Shown: piece by piece, positions 25,759 through 34,515 of the stretch
Position numbering within the stretch: position 1 is the stretch's first letter
Layout of the letters: every line of letters starts with the position of its first letter
DNA from: Acidobacteriota bacterium
GTDB lineage: Bacteria; Acidobacteriota; Vicinamibacteria; Vicinamibacterales; 2-12-FULL-66-21
Direction: 5' to 3'
Assembly: GCA_003222675.1 (NCBI GenBank)
Contig: QHWT01000071.1
Coordinates: 62,001 to 126,000 of the forward strand
DNA length: 64,000 bases
Position numbers and translations under genes: made by a program
Notes under the pieces: model-generated
What the model was told of the DNA's origin: nothing
Databases searched by the model: none
What the model saw: the letters and a program-made list of their open reading frames with translations, nothing else

Positions 25759-26933
25759 GCCGCACACCCCGCGACTTCTCGATAGACCTCCTCCAGCCGC
25801 GCGCAGACCACATCAGTTCCGAAACGCTGTCGCGCGCGCGCCGCGGCGGTCGCGACGCGCGCGCGCCACAGAGCGGGGCTGCGCAGGATCGCCGCGATGG
25901 CATCCGCCAGGGTGATCGCATCGCCGACCGGCACGATGTGGCCGCCGCCGAGCTGTCCGATCACCTCGCCGCACCCGCTGTCGCTCGAAACGACAACGGG
26001 CGTTCCACACAGGAGGGCCTCCACGGGCACCAGACCGAAGACTTCATCGCGCGACGGATACACTACGACGTCGGCCGCGGCGAGCGCGCCGAGTCGATCG
26101 CGTCCACGCAGGAGGCCCACGCGAATGAAACGATCGCGAAGGCCTGCATCACGTGCGAGTGCCACGATGGCGGCACTGCTTCCCATGTCGTTGCCGGCCA
26201 CGACCAGACGGGCCGAGGGATCGTTCATTCGCGCGAATGCGCGGACCAGCACGTCGACACCTTTGCGGGGTGTGAGCGTGCCGAGATACAGCACGACGGG
26301 GCCGTCACCGAGCGCGTGCGCCGCGCGAAACGCGCGCGGCTCGGGCGCGATCGCGAATTCATGTTCGTCGATCGGGTTCGGAACGAGCCGTACACGCGAC
26401 GCCGGAACGCCCGCGGACTGCAGTTGGCGATCCTCCGCCCGGCTGACGGCGAGCACGCGTGCCGCATGCGGTACGACGCGGCTGCCGATCGTGAGATCGA
26501 ACGCGAGCTTTGCCAGGCGCCGGCGCTCGATGCGGAGCGCGGTGCCGTTCGGCGAGAGCAGATACGGCACGCCCGCGCGTCGAAGCGCCGAGGCCGCAAC
26601 GGCGCCCGGCAGGTGATGGCACGCGTGGAGATGCGCGACGTCGAACTGCGCCGCGGACCTGCGCAGGAAACCCGAGAGTCCGACGGGCGTGAAGAACTGA
26701 TAGCGATACGCGAGTCGATTCGAGAGATTACGAAAGACGTGTACGCTTACACCGTCGTAATCCCGTCGCGCGTGCGGGGGGACACGGTGGTCGGCGTCGG
26801 CCACGTCAGTCGTGCAGACGGTCACCTGATGGCCGCGGCGCGCGAGGCCCCGGGCGAGCGCGGATGCGAGGCGAGGAATGCCGCCGTAGCCCCAGGCGTC
26901 CTCGTAGTACGGCACCACGTGAAGGATGCGCAC
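25755..26933 (-). CDS. GT4 family glycosyltransferase
   Basis: 392 residues from GTG 26933. GT-B fold: an N-terminal domain with WGYGGIPRLASALARGLARRG and a donor domain with GTLTPRKGVDVLVRAFA, YPSRDEVFGLVPVEALLCG (E-x7-E type) and VVSSDSGCGEVIG. It is probably a retaining transferase acting on the same surface glycan. It is the first gene of a three-gene minus-strand unit (GT4, GT2-GT2, DUF2304) and shares a 24-base divergent gap with the ABC permease gene. Confidence 0.87.
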   Translation of the reverse strand: MRILHVVPYYEDAWGYGGIPRLASALARGLARRGHQVTVCTTDVADADHRVPPHARRDYDGVSVHVFRNLSNRLAYRYQFFTPVGLSGFLRRSAAQFDVAHLHACHHLPGAVAASALRRAGVPYLLSPNGTALRIERRRLAKLAFDLTIGSRVVPHAARVLAVSRAEDRQLQSAGVPASRVRLVPNPIDEHEFAIAPEPRAFRAAHALGDGPVVLYLGTLTPRKGVDVLVRAFARMNDPSARLVVAGNDMGSSAAIVALARDAGLRDRFIRVGLLRGRDRLGALAAADVVVYPSRDEVFGLVPVEALLCGTPVVVSSDSGCGEVIGQLGGGHIVPVGDAITLADAIAAILRSPALWRARVATAAARARQRFGTDVVCARLEEVYREVAGCAA

Positions 26934-26957
26934 AGTGCCGTATAGTATGGAGCATCC

Positions 26958-27749
26958 ATGTTCCCGCTGTCGCCTGCACGGACGCGGCGCGAGCCGTCAC
27001 AGTGGCGCGACCTGGTGTGGACGCTGGTCCGCACGGATTTCAAGACGCGCTATCACGGCACGATCGGCGGCTTTCTCTGGGCGCTGCTCAAGCCGCTGTC
27101 GATGTTTCTCGTCCTGCTCGCCGTGTTCTCCTACGTCTTCGCGAGCACGCCGCAATACAAGCTCGATCTGATAATCGGTTTGTTCCTGTACGAGTTCTTC
27201 CAGGAGTCGACGAAGACCGGGCTGCTGTCGCTTCGGGCGAAGGGCTATCTCCTCACGAAGGCGCGTTTCCCAAGCTGGGTGCTGGTGGTGTCGTCAGCGT
27301 CGAACGCGGTGATCACGCTTGGTCTCTTCTCGATGGTCCTGGTGGTGTTCCTCGCGATCAGCGGCCGCGCGCCGTCGCCCGCGATGCTCGGCTTGTTTGT
27401 GGTCTACCAGGCGCATTTCCTCGCCATTGTGACCGGGTTTTCACTCGCGGCCAGCGTGCTGTTCATGCGCTATCGGGATCTCAACCAGGTCTGGGAGGTC
27501 ATCACGCAGGCAGGCTTTTTCGTCGCACCGATCATTTATCCGATTGGGGTGTTGCCGGAGCGGCTGCACATTCTCTTGTATCTCTGGCCGCCGACCCCGA
27601 TCGTTCTGTTTTCGCGGAGTGTGCTCGTCGATGGCCACGCGCCGTCCGCGCTCGCGCACCTCCTGCTGACCCTGGAAGCCTCCGCTATCCTTGCCGTGGG
27701 GGCGCTGATCTACCGCTGGCGTGCGCCCCGCGTCGCGGAGGAGCTCTGA
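26958..27749 (+). CDS. wzm: ABC-2 type polysaccharide/polyol phosphate export permease
   Basis: 263 residues with six hydrophobic spans, the ABC2_membrane pattern of Wzm/TagG/KpsM: a cytoplasmic N-terminus (RDLVWTLVRTDFKTRYHGTIGG), then FLWALLKPLSMFLVL and the late motif APIIYPIGVLPERL. It moves lipid-linked glycan across the inner membrane with the ATPase encoded next. A GGAG ribosome site lies five bases before the ATG, and TATAGT at 26940-26945 is a possible -10. The stop overlaps the wzt start (TGATG). Confidence 0.88.
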   Translation: MFPLSPARTRREPSQWRDLVWTLVRTDFKTRYHGTIGGFLWALLKPLSMFLVLLAVFSYVFASTPQYKLDLIIGLFLYEFFQESTKTGLLSLRAKGYLLTKARFPSWVLVVSSASNAVITLGLFSMVLVVFLAISGRAPSPAMLGLFVVYQAHFLAIVTGFSLAASVLFMRYRDLNQVWEVITQAGFFVAPIIYPIGVLPERLHILLYLWPPTPIVLFSRSVLVDGHAPSALAHLLLTLEASAILAVGALIYRWRAPRVAEEL

Positions 27750-28516
27750 TGCGGCACGTCGTGCTCGAAGCACGGAACGTCGCGAAGTCGTTCGCGATTC
27801 CGTCGGTGCGGCGCGACACGGTGCGGGCGCACGCGCTGGATCTGTTCCGGAGGCGCGAGACCGAGCAGCTTCACGTCCTGTCCGACGCGACCTTCACACT
27901 GACGGCGGGTGAGAGCCTCGGTCTCATGGGCCGCAATGGCAGCGGGAAGAGCACGCTGATGAAGATCGTCTCGGGGATCTACGCCGCCGATTCCGGCCAC
28001 GTGATCGCGCGCGCCCCTATCACGCCGATCCTGGAGCTGGGCATTGGATGGAATCCTGATCTCGACGCGATCGACAATATCGAGCTGCTCGGAACGATCA
28101 TGGGCCTCTCGCTGCGCGAGCTGCGCCACGCGACGGCGGAGATCCTCGAGTTCGCCGGCCTCGAGCGGTTCGCGCGCCTCGAGCTGCGGCACTATTCGAG
28201 CGGCATGGCCGCGCGGCTCGCATATGCCGTCGCGTTCCGCGCGGTCCGCGAGGTCTTGATCCTCGACGAAATCTTCGCGGTCGGCGACGCCGAGTTCAAG
28301 GAGCGCTGCCAGGCCCGCTACCGCGAGCTGCATGGCGAGGGTCACGCGATGCTGCTCGTCAGCCACGAGCCACGCACCATCGCGGCATTCTGCGATCGGG
28401 CGCTGCTGCTCGAAGAGGGGCGTGTGATCATGGACGGGCCGGCCACGGACGTTGCCGCCGCGTACCTCGAACTGCTCACCGACGAGTCCGCGCGTCGCGC
28501 GACCGTCGCCGGCTAG
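27749..28516 (+). CDS. wzt: ABC transporter ATPase for polysaccharide export
   Basis: 255 residues. Walker A is GRNGSGKST (61-69). The signature is the variant YSSGMAARLAYAVA typical of Wzt/TagH rather than LSGGQ. Walker B is VLILDEIFAVGD, with the H-loop in LVSHEP. It couples ATP hydrolysis to export with the preceding permease. It has no C-terminal carbohydrate-binding extension, so glycan recognition must be of the short-form (KpsT/TagH-like) type. The frame is open upstream over the permease gene but is not coding there. Confidence 0.9.
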   Translation: MRHVVLEARNVAKSFAIPSVRRDTVRAHALDLFRRRETEQLHVLSDATFTLTAGESLGLMGRNGSGKSTLMKIVSGIYAADSGHVIARAPITPILELGIGWNPDLDAIDNIELLGTIMGLSLRELRHATAEILEFAGLERFARLELRHYSSGMAARLAYAVAFRAVREVLILDEIFAVGDAEFKERCQARYRELHGEGHAMLLVSHEPRTIAAFCDRALLLEEGRVIMDGPATDVAAAYLELLTDESARRATVAG

Positions 28517-28518
28517 CC

Positions 28519-29517
28519 GTGCCCAGGGTCTCCGTTCTCGTCCCCTGCTTCAATCACGGCGCGTTTCTCGATGACGCTGTCGACAGCGTCTTTGCGCAGA
28601 CCTTCGCCGATTTCGAGATCATCATCGTTGACGATGGATCGACCGATGAGGGCACGCGGCGGAAGCTGGAGTCGTATGAGCGGCCGAAGACGCGCGTGCT
28701 GCGGACGCGCAACCGCGGGCTGCCGGCGGCGCGCAATGCTGCCGCGGCCGCCGCCGCCGGCGACGTGTTCTGCGCGCTGGACGCGGACGATCGCCTCGAG
28801 CCCACATGGCTGGCGAAGGGCATCGCCGCGCTCGACGGCGACGCGTCGATCGCATTCGTATCGCACTGGCTCGAAACCTTCGGCGACGAGCACTGGATCT
28901 GGCGTCCCGAGCGGTGCGATCTGCCGGCCATGCTCGCGCGAAACGCGGTCAACGGCGCGGCGCTGGTGAGACGCGCCGCGTTCGAGGCAGTGGGCGGATA
29001 CGACGAGCGGATGCGCAACGGCTGCGAGGACTGGGATTTCTGGCTGCGGCTGATCGAGCGCGGTTTCAAAGGGACGATTCTTCCCGAGGTCCTCTTTCAC
29101 TACCGCCGGACGGCGGGATCGATGAGCCGGGTGATGCTCGGCGAATCCGAATATCGCGCGCCGCTCCAGGCGCTGTTCGATCGCCATGCCGCCAGCTATC
29201 GCGCGCATGTCATCGACGTGCTCGTCGCCAAGGAGATGGAGTCGCTCGCGCTGTTGCGCGAGATGCACGGCCTGGAGCGCGACCATCTGGTCGGGACGCT
29301 GCCGGCACTGGCGCGCGCCCACGAGGAGTTGGCGTCTGCCGAGAGCGCGTCCGCGCGCGCGCGTCCGCGCGTCGCCGACCGCGAAGAGCTCGATCGGCTC
29401 AGGCACGAGACCGCGGAACTTCGTCGCGAAGTCGCCGACATCCGGCGATCGTGGAGCTGGCGTCTGACCGCCCCGCTCAGGGCCATCGTCGGTCGCATGC
29501 GGGGAAAGCACCGATGA
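28519..29517 (+). CDS. GT2 glycosyltransferase with coiled-coil tail
   Basis: 332 residues from GTG two bases after wzt. GT-A fold with VSVLVPCFNHGAFLDDAVDS, IIVDDGSTDEGT, the DxD-like ALDADD and a late NGCEDWDFWLRL acceptor motif. The C-terminal 60 residues (about 270-325) are a charged coiled coil ending in SWSWRLTAPLRA, a short basic-hydrophobic tail seen in many O-antigen glycosyltransferases. It overlaps the next gene by four bases (ATGA). Confidence 0.87.
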   Translation: MPRVSVLVPCFNHGAFLDDAVDSVFAQTFADFEIIIVDDGSTDEGTRRKLESYERPKTRVLRTRNRGLPAARNAAAAAAAGDVFCALDADDRLEPTWLAKGIAALDGDASIAFVSHWLETFGDEHWIWRPERCDLPAMLARNAVNGAALVRRAAFEAVGGYDERMRNGCEDWDFWLRLIERGFKGTILPEVLFHYRRTAGSMSRVMLGESEYRAPLQALFDRHAASYRAHVIDVLVAKEMESLALLREMHGLERDHLVGTLPALARAHEELASAESASARARPRVADREELDRLRHETAELRREVADIRRSWSWRLTAPLRAIVGRMRGKHR

Positions 29518-31790
29518 TGGATGCTCACTGGTCCGTCATCCGCGAAGGATCGCTCGTGCTCGTTGTCGAGCAGGGATATGAAATCCTTCCCGGCGCGGCG
29601 CGTCTCCTGGATGACGCGCTCGAGCCTGGTGTGCGCGCGAGCGCGGGCGCCGTGCGCATCGAAAGCCAGGACGGCGTGCACGGCGCGCGATGGGAGCCAT
29701 GTGGTCGCACCGCCGTCGACGTGCTCGCGGATCCGCGATCGGTTCCGGCCGTCTGGGCCGTGCGGGACGAGACCTTCGCATCTCTCGCGATCGATTGCGA
29801 GCTGCCGGGCCTCGCGCTCGCGGACGCGTGGCTTCAGCTCGTCGCTGCCGGTCCCGTCGTCGTGCTCGACGCCAGCGTCGCGCGCCGCGATGCCGCACTC
29901 GCGACGCGGTGGGAGCGCCTCACGGCAGCCGCCGATTACCCGCGGGTATTCGAACGCTTTCTGCGCAAACATCGCGCGCTCGTCGACGCGCACATGCGCG
30001 ATGTGTTGATCGCGCGGGAAGTGGCGTTCGGCACCCTGCGCGAACGCCATCAGGCGCTGCTCGTGCGTCGCGACGTGGCGCTGGCCGAGCTCGATCGCGT
30101 GCGCGCAGCCACCGCGCACCATCGCGCGTTCCTGTCGCACCATCGCCTCGACGCGCTCGAATGGGGCAGCTTCGATCAGCCGGATCCGATCGCGCGCGAT
30201 TGGGGCTACGCGCGGGGAGGTCCGGTCGACCGGCGCTATATCCGCGCGTTCGTGGGCCGGCACTCGTCCGATGTTCGCGGTCGCGTTCTCGAGATCCAGG
30301 AGGACGACCTCACGAAGCTCTTCGGCGGCGGACGCGTCGAACACGCGGATGTCCTTGACGTCGATGCCGGGAATCCGCGCGCCAGCATCATCGCCGATCT
30401 GCGATCGGCACCGCAGCTTCCAGGCGATACCTACGATTGCATCATCCTGACGCAGACCGCGCACGTGATCGACGATCCGGATGCCGTGCTTCGCGAGTGT
30501 CAGCGCCTGCTCAAACCGGGTGGGATCCTCCTCGCCACGTTCCCGTGCGTCAGCAGGGTGTGCCTCGAGTACGGAGTACGTGGCGACTTCTGGCGCGTGA
30601 CGCCCGCCGGCGCGCGCGTCCTCGCCGAGCGCGCGTTTGGATGCGCTGTGGACGTCGACATGTTCGGCAATGTGAAGACGACCATCGCATTTCTGCACGG
30701 GCTGGGAGAAGCAGAGCTCAGTGACGCGGATTACGACGTCACGGATCCGTACAATCCGATGCTTGTGGGAGTGCGAGCGAGGAAACTTCCGCCTGAAGGC
30801 GGAAGCCGCGGGATTGGAAGGGGCGGCACCGACGAGATTGGGAGGAGGGGAAGCCACAAGATTCCCATTCCCGTAGCTTCCGCCTTCAGGCGGAAGTCAG
30901 CCACACGGGGTCTTGTGCTCCTCTATCACCGCATCGAGACCGCGGCCCACGATCCCTTCGACTTGTCGGTGCTGCCGGAATTGTTCGAGCAGCACCTCGA
31001 GGTCATCGCGGAACGATGCACGGTTGTCGATCTGCATCGGCTGCTGACGGCCGTACCCGAGGATCTTCCTGCGCGCCCCGTCGCGGTGACGTTCGACGAT
31101 GGCTACTACTCGCATCTGACGGACGTGCTCCCGATCCTGGAGCGATCGAATGTGCCGGCGACGTTCTTCATCACGTCGGCGGGCCTCGATCGCGACGTCG
31201 AGTACTGGTGGGACACGCTGGAGCGCGTCAACCCGGGGCACCTGCACGCGCTGCACGATCAGTGTGTCCGCGCGTCGCTCACGGACCGCGAACGCCTGCT
31301 GGCCCCCTACAGCTTGGGTCCTACCGCGCGAGTGCCCACTGCGTCTGGACGGGGGTCAGACCCCGGTCGTTCGGTTACACACAGCGCGCGGCGGCCGCTT
31401 CGGGCCGAGGAAGTGCGGCGCCTTGCCGCGGGACGCGGCGTCACGATCGGCGCGCACTCGGTGAACCACCTGCTACTGACGGCACAGGTGGACGAGGTAC
31501 GCAAACGTGAGATGTCGGAGTGCCGGCGCGCGCTCGAAGCGCTGACCGAAAGGCCCGTGACGCTGTTCGCGTATCCCTACGGCGCGGTGGACGAGCCGAC
31601 AGCCCGTGCGGCGCGCGAGCAGTTCGACTTCGCGATCGACTGCACACCCGCAACGGTCGAAGTATCGTTCGATGTGGCGCGCGTGCCGCGGGTCGATGTG
31701 AAGGAGTGGACGCGCGAGGATCTGGCGGCACGTCTCGACGCGCTCTTCGCGCCTGCGCCGAGCGACGCGCGTGTCAGCTTCTTGCCATGA
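29514..31790 (+). CDS. SAM methyltransferase - polysaccharide deacetylase fusion
   Basis: 758 residues. Residues 1-160 are unrecognised. Residues 245-400 resemble a class I (type 11) methyltransferase (YDCIILTQTAHVIDDPDAVL, then LLKPGGILLATFP). Residues 462-758 are a NodB-type deacetylase with TFDDGYYSHL (metal-binding DD), IGAHSVNH and AYPYGAVDE. The two domains are joined by residues 425-461, encoded by an inverted pair of CTTCCGCC palindromes, and residues 611-618 are encoded by a GGGGTCAGACCCC palindrome within the deacetylase. It would methylate a glycan end and remove acetyl groups. Two ATGs (29514, 29517) are possible starts. Confidence 0.78.
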   Translation: MMDAHWSVIREGSLVLVVEQGYEILPGAARLLDDALEPGVRASAGAVRIESQDGVHGARWEPCGRTAVDVLADPRSVPAVWAVRDETFASLAIDCELPGLALADAWLQLVAAGPVVVLDASVARRDAALATRWERLTAAADYPRVFERFLRKHRALVDAHMRDVLIAREVAFGTLRERHQALLVRRDVALAELDRVRAATAHHRAFLSHHRLDALEWGSFDQPDPIARDWGYARGGPVDRRYIRAFVGRHSSDVRGRVLEIQEDDLTKLFGGGRVEHADVLDVDAGNPRASIIADLRSAPQLPGDTYDCIILTQTAHVIDDPDAVLRECQRLLKPGGILLATFPCVSRVCLEYGVRGDFWRVTPAGARVLAERAFGCAVDVDMFGNVKTTIAFLHGLGEAELSDADYDVTDPYNPMLVGVRARKLPPEGGSRGIGRGGTDEIGRRGSHKIPIPVASAFRRKSATRGLVLLYHRIETAAHDPFDLSVLPELFEQHLEVIAERCTVVDLHRLLTAVPEDLPARPVAVTFDDGYYSHLTDVLPILERSNVPATFFITSAGLDRDVEYWWDTLERVNPGHLHALHDQCVRASLTDRERLLAPYSLGPTARVPTASGRGSDPGRSVTHSARRPLRAEEVRRLAAGRGVTIGAHSVNHLLLTAQVDEVRKREMSECRRALEALTERPVTLFAYPYGAVDEPTARAAREQFDFAIDCTPATVEVSFDVARVPRVDVKEWTREDLAARLDALFAPAPSDARVSFLP
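30786..30896. repeat. Inverted pair of CTTCCGCC palindromes at a domain junction
   Basis: CTTCCGCCTGAAGGCGGAAG at 30786-30805 and CTTCCGCCTTCAGGCGGAAG at 30877-30896, 71 bases apart, both read in frame. The spacer encodes a Gly/Arg-rich linker. Confidence 0.95.
31348..31368. repeat. GGGGTCAGACCCC palindrome inside the deacetylase
   Basis: GGGGTCAGACCCC (31352-31364) with GAC/GTC flanks that extend the palindrome. It is in frame, in a surface-loop region of the deacetylase domain. Confidence 0.8.
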
Positions 31791-32802
31791 GATCGGCCGT
31801 CGCCTCGGGCCACCGCGTGAGCGCGCGCTTGACCGCCGCGTGACGGCGCGTCAGCCCGTCGCGCCGAACGATCGCGCGAAACGCGGCGGCCACGTGCTCG
31901 CGCCACCACGCATCCCCGCTCCGCGACGAGACGTCGTACGCGGCGGCAAGGGGTTCGAGACAGGTGGCATCGCCGATCTCTTCGATCGCCGCGAGGAACG
32001 CGACGGGAAGCCGCTCGGGCTCGAGCAGGCTGTCGCGCAGGTCGTAGAGGGCCAACGTGCTGCCGCGCGCGGCGAGCGCCTGGTGTACGGCGCCGCGCAC
32101 GGTTCGCCATTCGGCGCGCCGGCCGGCATCCGTCTCATGCGCTTCCCGCGACCGAATCGCGTCGACCACGTGCTGCAGCTCGATGAGACGCGCCGCGGGC
32201 GCGACGATCGAGACGGCGCGCTTCAGCACTGAAGGGGACGGGGGCAGTCGCCCCTCGACCGCGTCGCGCCAGACCAGCGCCGGAAGGCCCGGCTGCTCCG
32301 GGGGAAACGTGAGCCGCTCGCGCACGACGATGTTCGGATCGTTGGCGAGCGTCTGCCGCATCGGCTCGAGGACGGATGCCGGCAGATCGCGCATGGCATC
32401 GAGGGCGTCCGTCCTGGTGTCGCCGCCCCGTGCGTGATCGAGCGCCACCGTGACCAGCGCGTCGAGCGCATTCCGCGCGACAGCGGGCTCGGCCGCGCCA
32501 AGGAACGCGCGCAGGACGCCGATCGTGGCGCTGATGATCTCTGGCGATGAGGAGGGGTCGTCGAGCGACGCGCGAGCAAGGGGAACCGCGCGGGGATCGC
32601 CCGACGCCTCGAGCGCGCGCAGCATGCCCGCGCGCGCCCGAGCCGTGCTCGCTTTCGGATAATCCTGCAGCAGATGTTCGACCGCGCGCGGGCCGATGAC
32701 TGCCAGGCGCGCCACCGCCGCCTCACGACGCACATCGTCAGGTCCACCGAGCGCATCGATCAGCTGGCGGATCTCGGCGGAGGACGAAGGGCGGATGGGC
32801 AT
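31774..32802 (-). CDS. HEAT-repeat protein
   Basis: 342 residues made of repeating helix pairs about 30-35 residues long (for example REAAVARLAVIGPRAVEHLL and ARAGMLRALEASGDPRAVPLA), the HEAT/armadillo pattern used for protein binding. No enzyme motif and no signal peptide are seen. It overlaps the converging deacetylase gene by 17 bases. Its 5' end abuts an octamer array with no visible ribosome site. The partner is unknown; other HEAT proteins act as lyase-like or scaffold factors, so no function is claimed. Confidence 0.7.
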   Translation of the reverse strand: MPIRPSSSAEIRQLIDALGGPDDVRREAAVARLAVIGPRAVEHLLQDYPKASTARARAGMLRALEASGDPRAVPLARASLDDPSSSPEIISATIGVLRAFLGAAEPAVARNALDALVTVALDHARGGDTRTDALDAMRDLPASVLEPMRQTLANDPNIVVRERLTFPPEQPGLPALVWRDAVEGRLPPSPSVLKRAVSIVAPAARLIELQHVVDAIRSREAHETDAGRRAEWRTVRGAVHQALAARGSTLALYDLRDSLLEPERLPVAFLAAIEEIGDATCLEPLAAAYDVSSRSGDAWWREHVAAAFRAIVRRDGLTRRHAAVKRALTRWPEATADLMARS

Positions 32803-32810
32803 GGAGGGAT

Positions 32811-32902
32811 TTGGTGATCTGGTGATTTATTGAATTGGTGATTTCCTGATTCGAAGGTCGGTGATCTTAGATCACCAAATCACCGGATCACCAAATCACC
32901 GA
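32811..32902. repeat. Two-armed octamer array (TTGGTGAT / ATCACCAA)
   Basis: Left arm 32811-32850: five 8-base units (TTGGTGAT, CTGGTGAT, TTATTGAA, TTGGTGAT, TTCCTGAT). Right arm 32871-32902: four units of the complementary word (ATCACCAA, ATCACCGG, ATCACCAA, ATCACCGA). The right arm encodes the last codons and stop of the lipoprotein gene. Confidence 0.85.
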
Positions 32903-33271
32903 ATTGCCCTTTGTCACCTGGATGGTGATGGCGTCGGTGGCTGTTCCACCCTTGCCGTCCGTCACGGTAATCGCGACTGGCACCGGGCCTTCCTGCATCG
33001 GCGCCGTCCACTGCGTCTCGGCTCCTGACGGATTCGCCAGCGTGCCGCCAGGCGTTGTCCATGCGTACGAGACTTTATCGCCGTCGGGATCCGCGGCGAC
33101 CGCGCGCACGGTCGCAGCCTTCCCGAGCTGCACGCTGCAGGGTTCACAGCGCGCGTGTACAGACGGCGGGTGATTCTGTTGCGCAGCAGCTGGCGAAGGC
33201 GCCGAGGCAGGGGGACGGGGATGACATGCACTGGCCGCGAGCGCGAGTGCGAGCGCCGCGACAGATCTCAT
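32888..33271 (-). CDS. Small lipoprotein with PKD-like domain
   Basis: 127 residues from ATG 33271. A signal peptide runs to AASAC, a weak lipobox with Cys at residue 17. After a Pro/Ala/Ser linker there is one PKD/Ig-like beta domain: PPSVHARCEPC, VRAVAADPDGDKVSYAWTTPGGTL and the closing strand VPVAITVTDGKGGTATDAITIQV. Two further Cys (CEPC) could form a disulfide. The frame is open to 33322, but that stretch is the CTTCCGCC palindrome; the palindrome's GGCGGAAGG lies just before the ATG and may serve as ribosome site. The last residues (SVIW) come from the octamer array. Confidence 0.68.
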   Translation of the reverse strand: MRSVAALALALAASACHPRPPASAPSPAAAQQNHPPSVHARCEPCSVQLGKAATVRAVAADPDGDKVSYAWTTPGGTLANPSGAETQWTAPMQEGPVPVAITVTDGKGGTATDAITIQVTKGNSVIW

Positions 33272-33274
33272 GAC

Positions 33275-33294
33275 CTTCCGCCTGAAGGCGGAAG
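33275..33294. repeat. CTTCCGCC palindrome before the lipoprotein start
   Basis: CTTCCGCCTGAAGGCGGAAG, perfect 20-bp palindrome, four bases upstream of the lipoprotein ATG and 24 bases downstream of the end of tatC. Confidence 0.92.
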
Positions 33295-33318
33295 CCACGG
33301 GAGACGGGTGCCACATCT

Positions 33319-34119
33319 TCAAAGCGCTTCGGCCGGACGTTTCTTGCCGAAGATGAACGCGATCGCGATGCTGATGATGTAGAGCCCCAGCATCGGGACG
33401 GCCATGATGACCTGCGACATCATGTCGGTCCCCGGGCTGATGACCGCCGCGATGATGAAGATGATGAGGAACGCGTACTTGAAATAGCGCAGCAGGAATC
33501 CGCCGGTCACCACGCCCATGCGCGCCAGGAAGAACACGAGCGTCGGCATCTCGAAGATCGCGCCGAAGCCAAGGAGCATCTTGGTGTACAGCGAGAACGC
33601 TTCGTCAACCTTCGGCATGAACATCATGTATTCGGTGCTGAAGCTGATGAAGAACTTCCACGTCCACGGGAACGCAACGTAGTGCGCGAACAATCCTCCC
33701 GTTACGAAGAAAACGGTCGAGAGGAACACGAAGGGAATCGCGAACCGCTTTTCGTGCGTGTAGAGGCCCGGCGAGATGAACTTCCAGATCTGCCAGAGGA
33801 CCAGCGGCGACGCGATGAAGATCCCCGCGATGAAGCCGATCTTCACGTACAGCATGAACGGCTCGGCGCCGGCGGTGTAAATCAGCTTGTTCCCGCCGGG
33901 CAGCATGTTCTGCATCGGCTTCATGATGAAGTCGAAGACGCGCTGAATGAAGATGAACGCGACGAGACAGCCGCCGAGGATCGAGAGGCAGATGTAGATC
34001 AGGCGCTTCCGGAGCTCGTCGAGGTGCTCCAGGAACGACATCTTTCCGCCGGATTCATCGGGATCGGGAGGCTCCGGATCGTGTGCGGCGGCGGCGCCGG
34101 GAAAGGGAACGAGCGCCAT
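33319..34119 (-). CDS. tatC: Sec-independent translocase subunit TatC
   Basis: 266 residues, six membrane spans. TatC is the receptor for twin-arginine signal peptides. Diagnostic motifs are MSFLEHLDELRKRLI at the first span and FALPFV-like FAIPFVFLSTVFFVTGGLF with FISPGLYTHEKR before it. The N-terminal 25 residues are an Asp/Pro-rich extension, so translation could also begin at the internal ATG before SFLEHL. It lies seven bases downstream of tatA in one transcript. Confidence 0.94.
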   Translation of the reverse strand: MALVPFPGAAAAHDPEPPDPDESGGKMSFLEHLDELRKRLIYICLSILGGCLVAFIFIQRVFDFIMKPMQNMLPGGNKLIYTAGAEPFMLYVKIGFIAGIFIASPLVLWQIWKFISPGLYTHEKRFAIPFVFLSTVFFVTGGLFAHYVAFPWTWKFFISFSTEYMMFMPKVDEAFSLYTKMLLGFGAIFEMPTLVFFLARMGVVTGGFLLRYFKYAFLIIFIIAAVISPGTDMMSQVIMAVPMLGLYIISIAIAFIFGKKRPAEAL

Positions 34120-34126
34120 TCGGGCG

Positions 34127-34417
34127 TTACGCGCTGCCGTTCTGTCGCGGCTCGCCGGGGTGCTGATTGTCGGAGGCCGGTTCGGACTGGCTCGGGGTGC
34201 GAACCGTGTGCGGATCGGGCGCCCGCTGCGTGGAGCGCTGGTCCTCGAGCCGGATCTCCTCGTCGAGCGTGTTCTTCAGCTCGTTGGAGGCGCGCTTGAA
34301 TTCTGCCAGGCTCTTGCCGAGCGATTTGCCCAGTTCCGGCAGCTTGCGCGGGCCGAAAATGATCAGCGCGATCGTAAAAATGATGATCAGTTCGGGGACG
34401 CCGACAGAGCCAAACAT
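34127..34417 (-). CDS. tatA: Twin-arginine translocase subunit TatA/TatB
   Basis: 96 residues: one N-terminal span ([15 protein letters not shown]), the [21 protein letters not shown] hinge and amphipathic helix, and a polar tail. It forms the Tat pore or the TatB receptor part; the sequence does not separate the two. Only one such gene is here, so it may be bifunctional. The start is ATG 34417; GTG 34432 is in frame. TATAAT (minus strand, 34424-34429) directly upstream could be a -10 box giving a nearly leaderless mRNA, but it is also the codons of the longer form. Confidence 0.88.
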   Translation of the reverse strand: MFGSVGVPELIIIFTIALIIFGPRKLPELGKSLGKSLAEFKRASNELKNTLDEEIRLEDQRSTQRAPDPHTVRTPSQSEPASDNQHPGEPRQNGSA

Positions 34418-34515
34418 TCCCGGATTATACACCTCTGGCCGGTGCCGTAATACTGCCAGGGCCTATGGCCGGATCTCGTTGCGGCGCCTGCACTTGGTCT
34501 GTTACGATGGGATCT

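Noticed and set aside
34424-34429. TATAAT as a certain tatA promoter
   Set aside because: The match is exact, but no -35 is seen and the same bases read as Tyr-Asn codons of the longer frame; kept only as a note.
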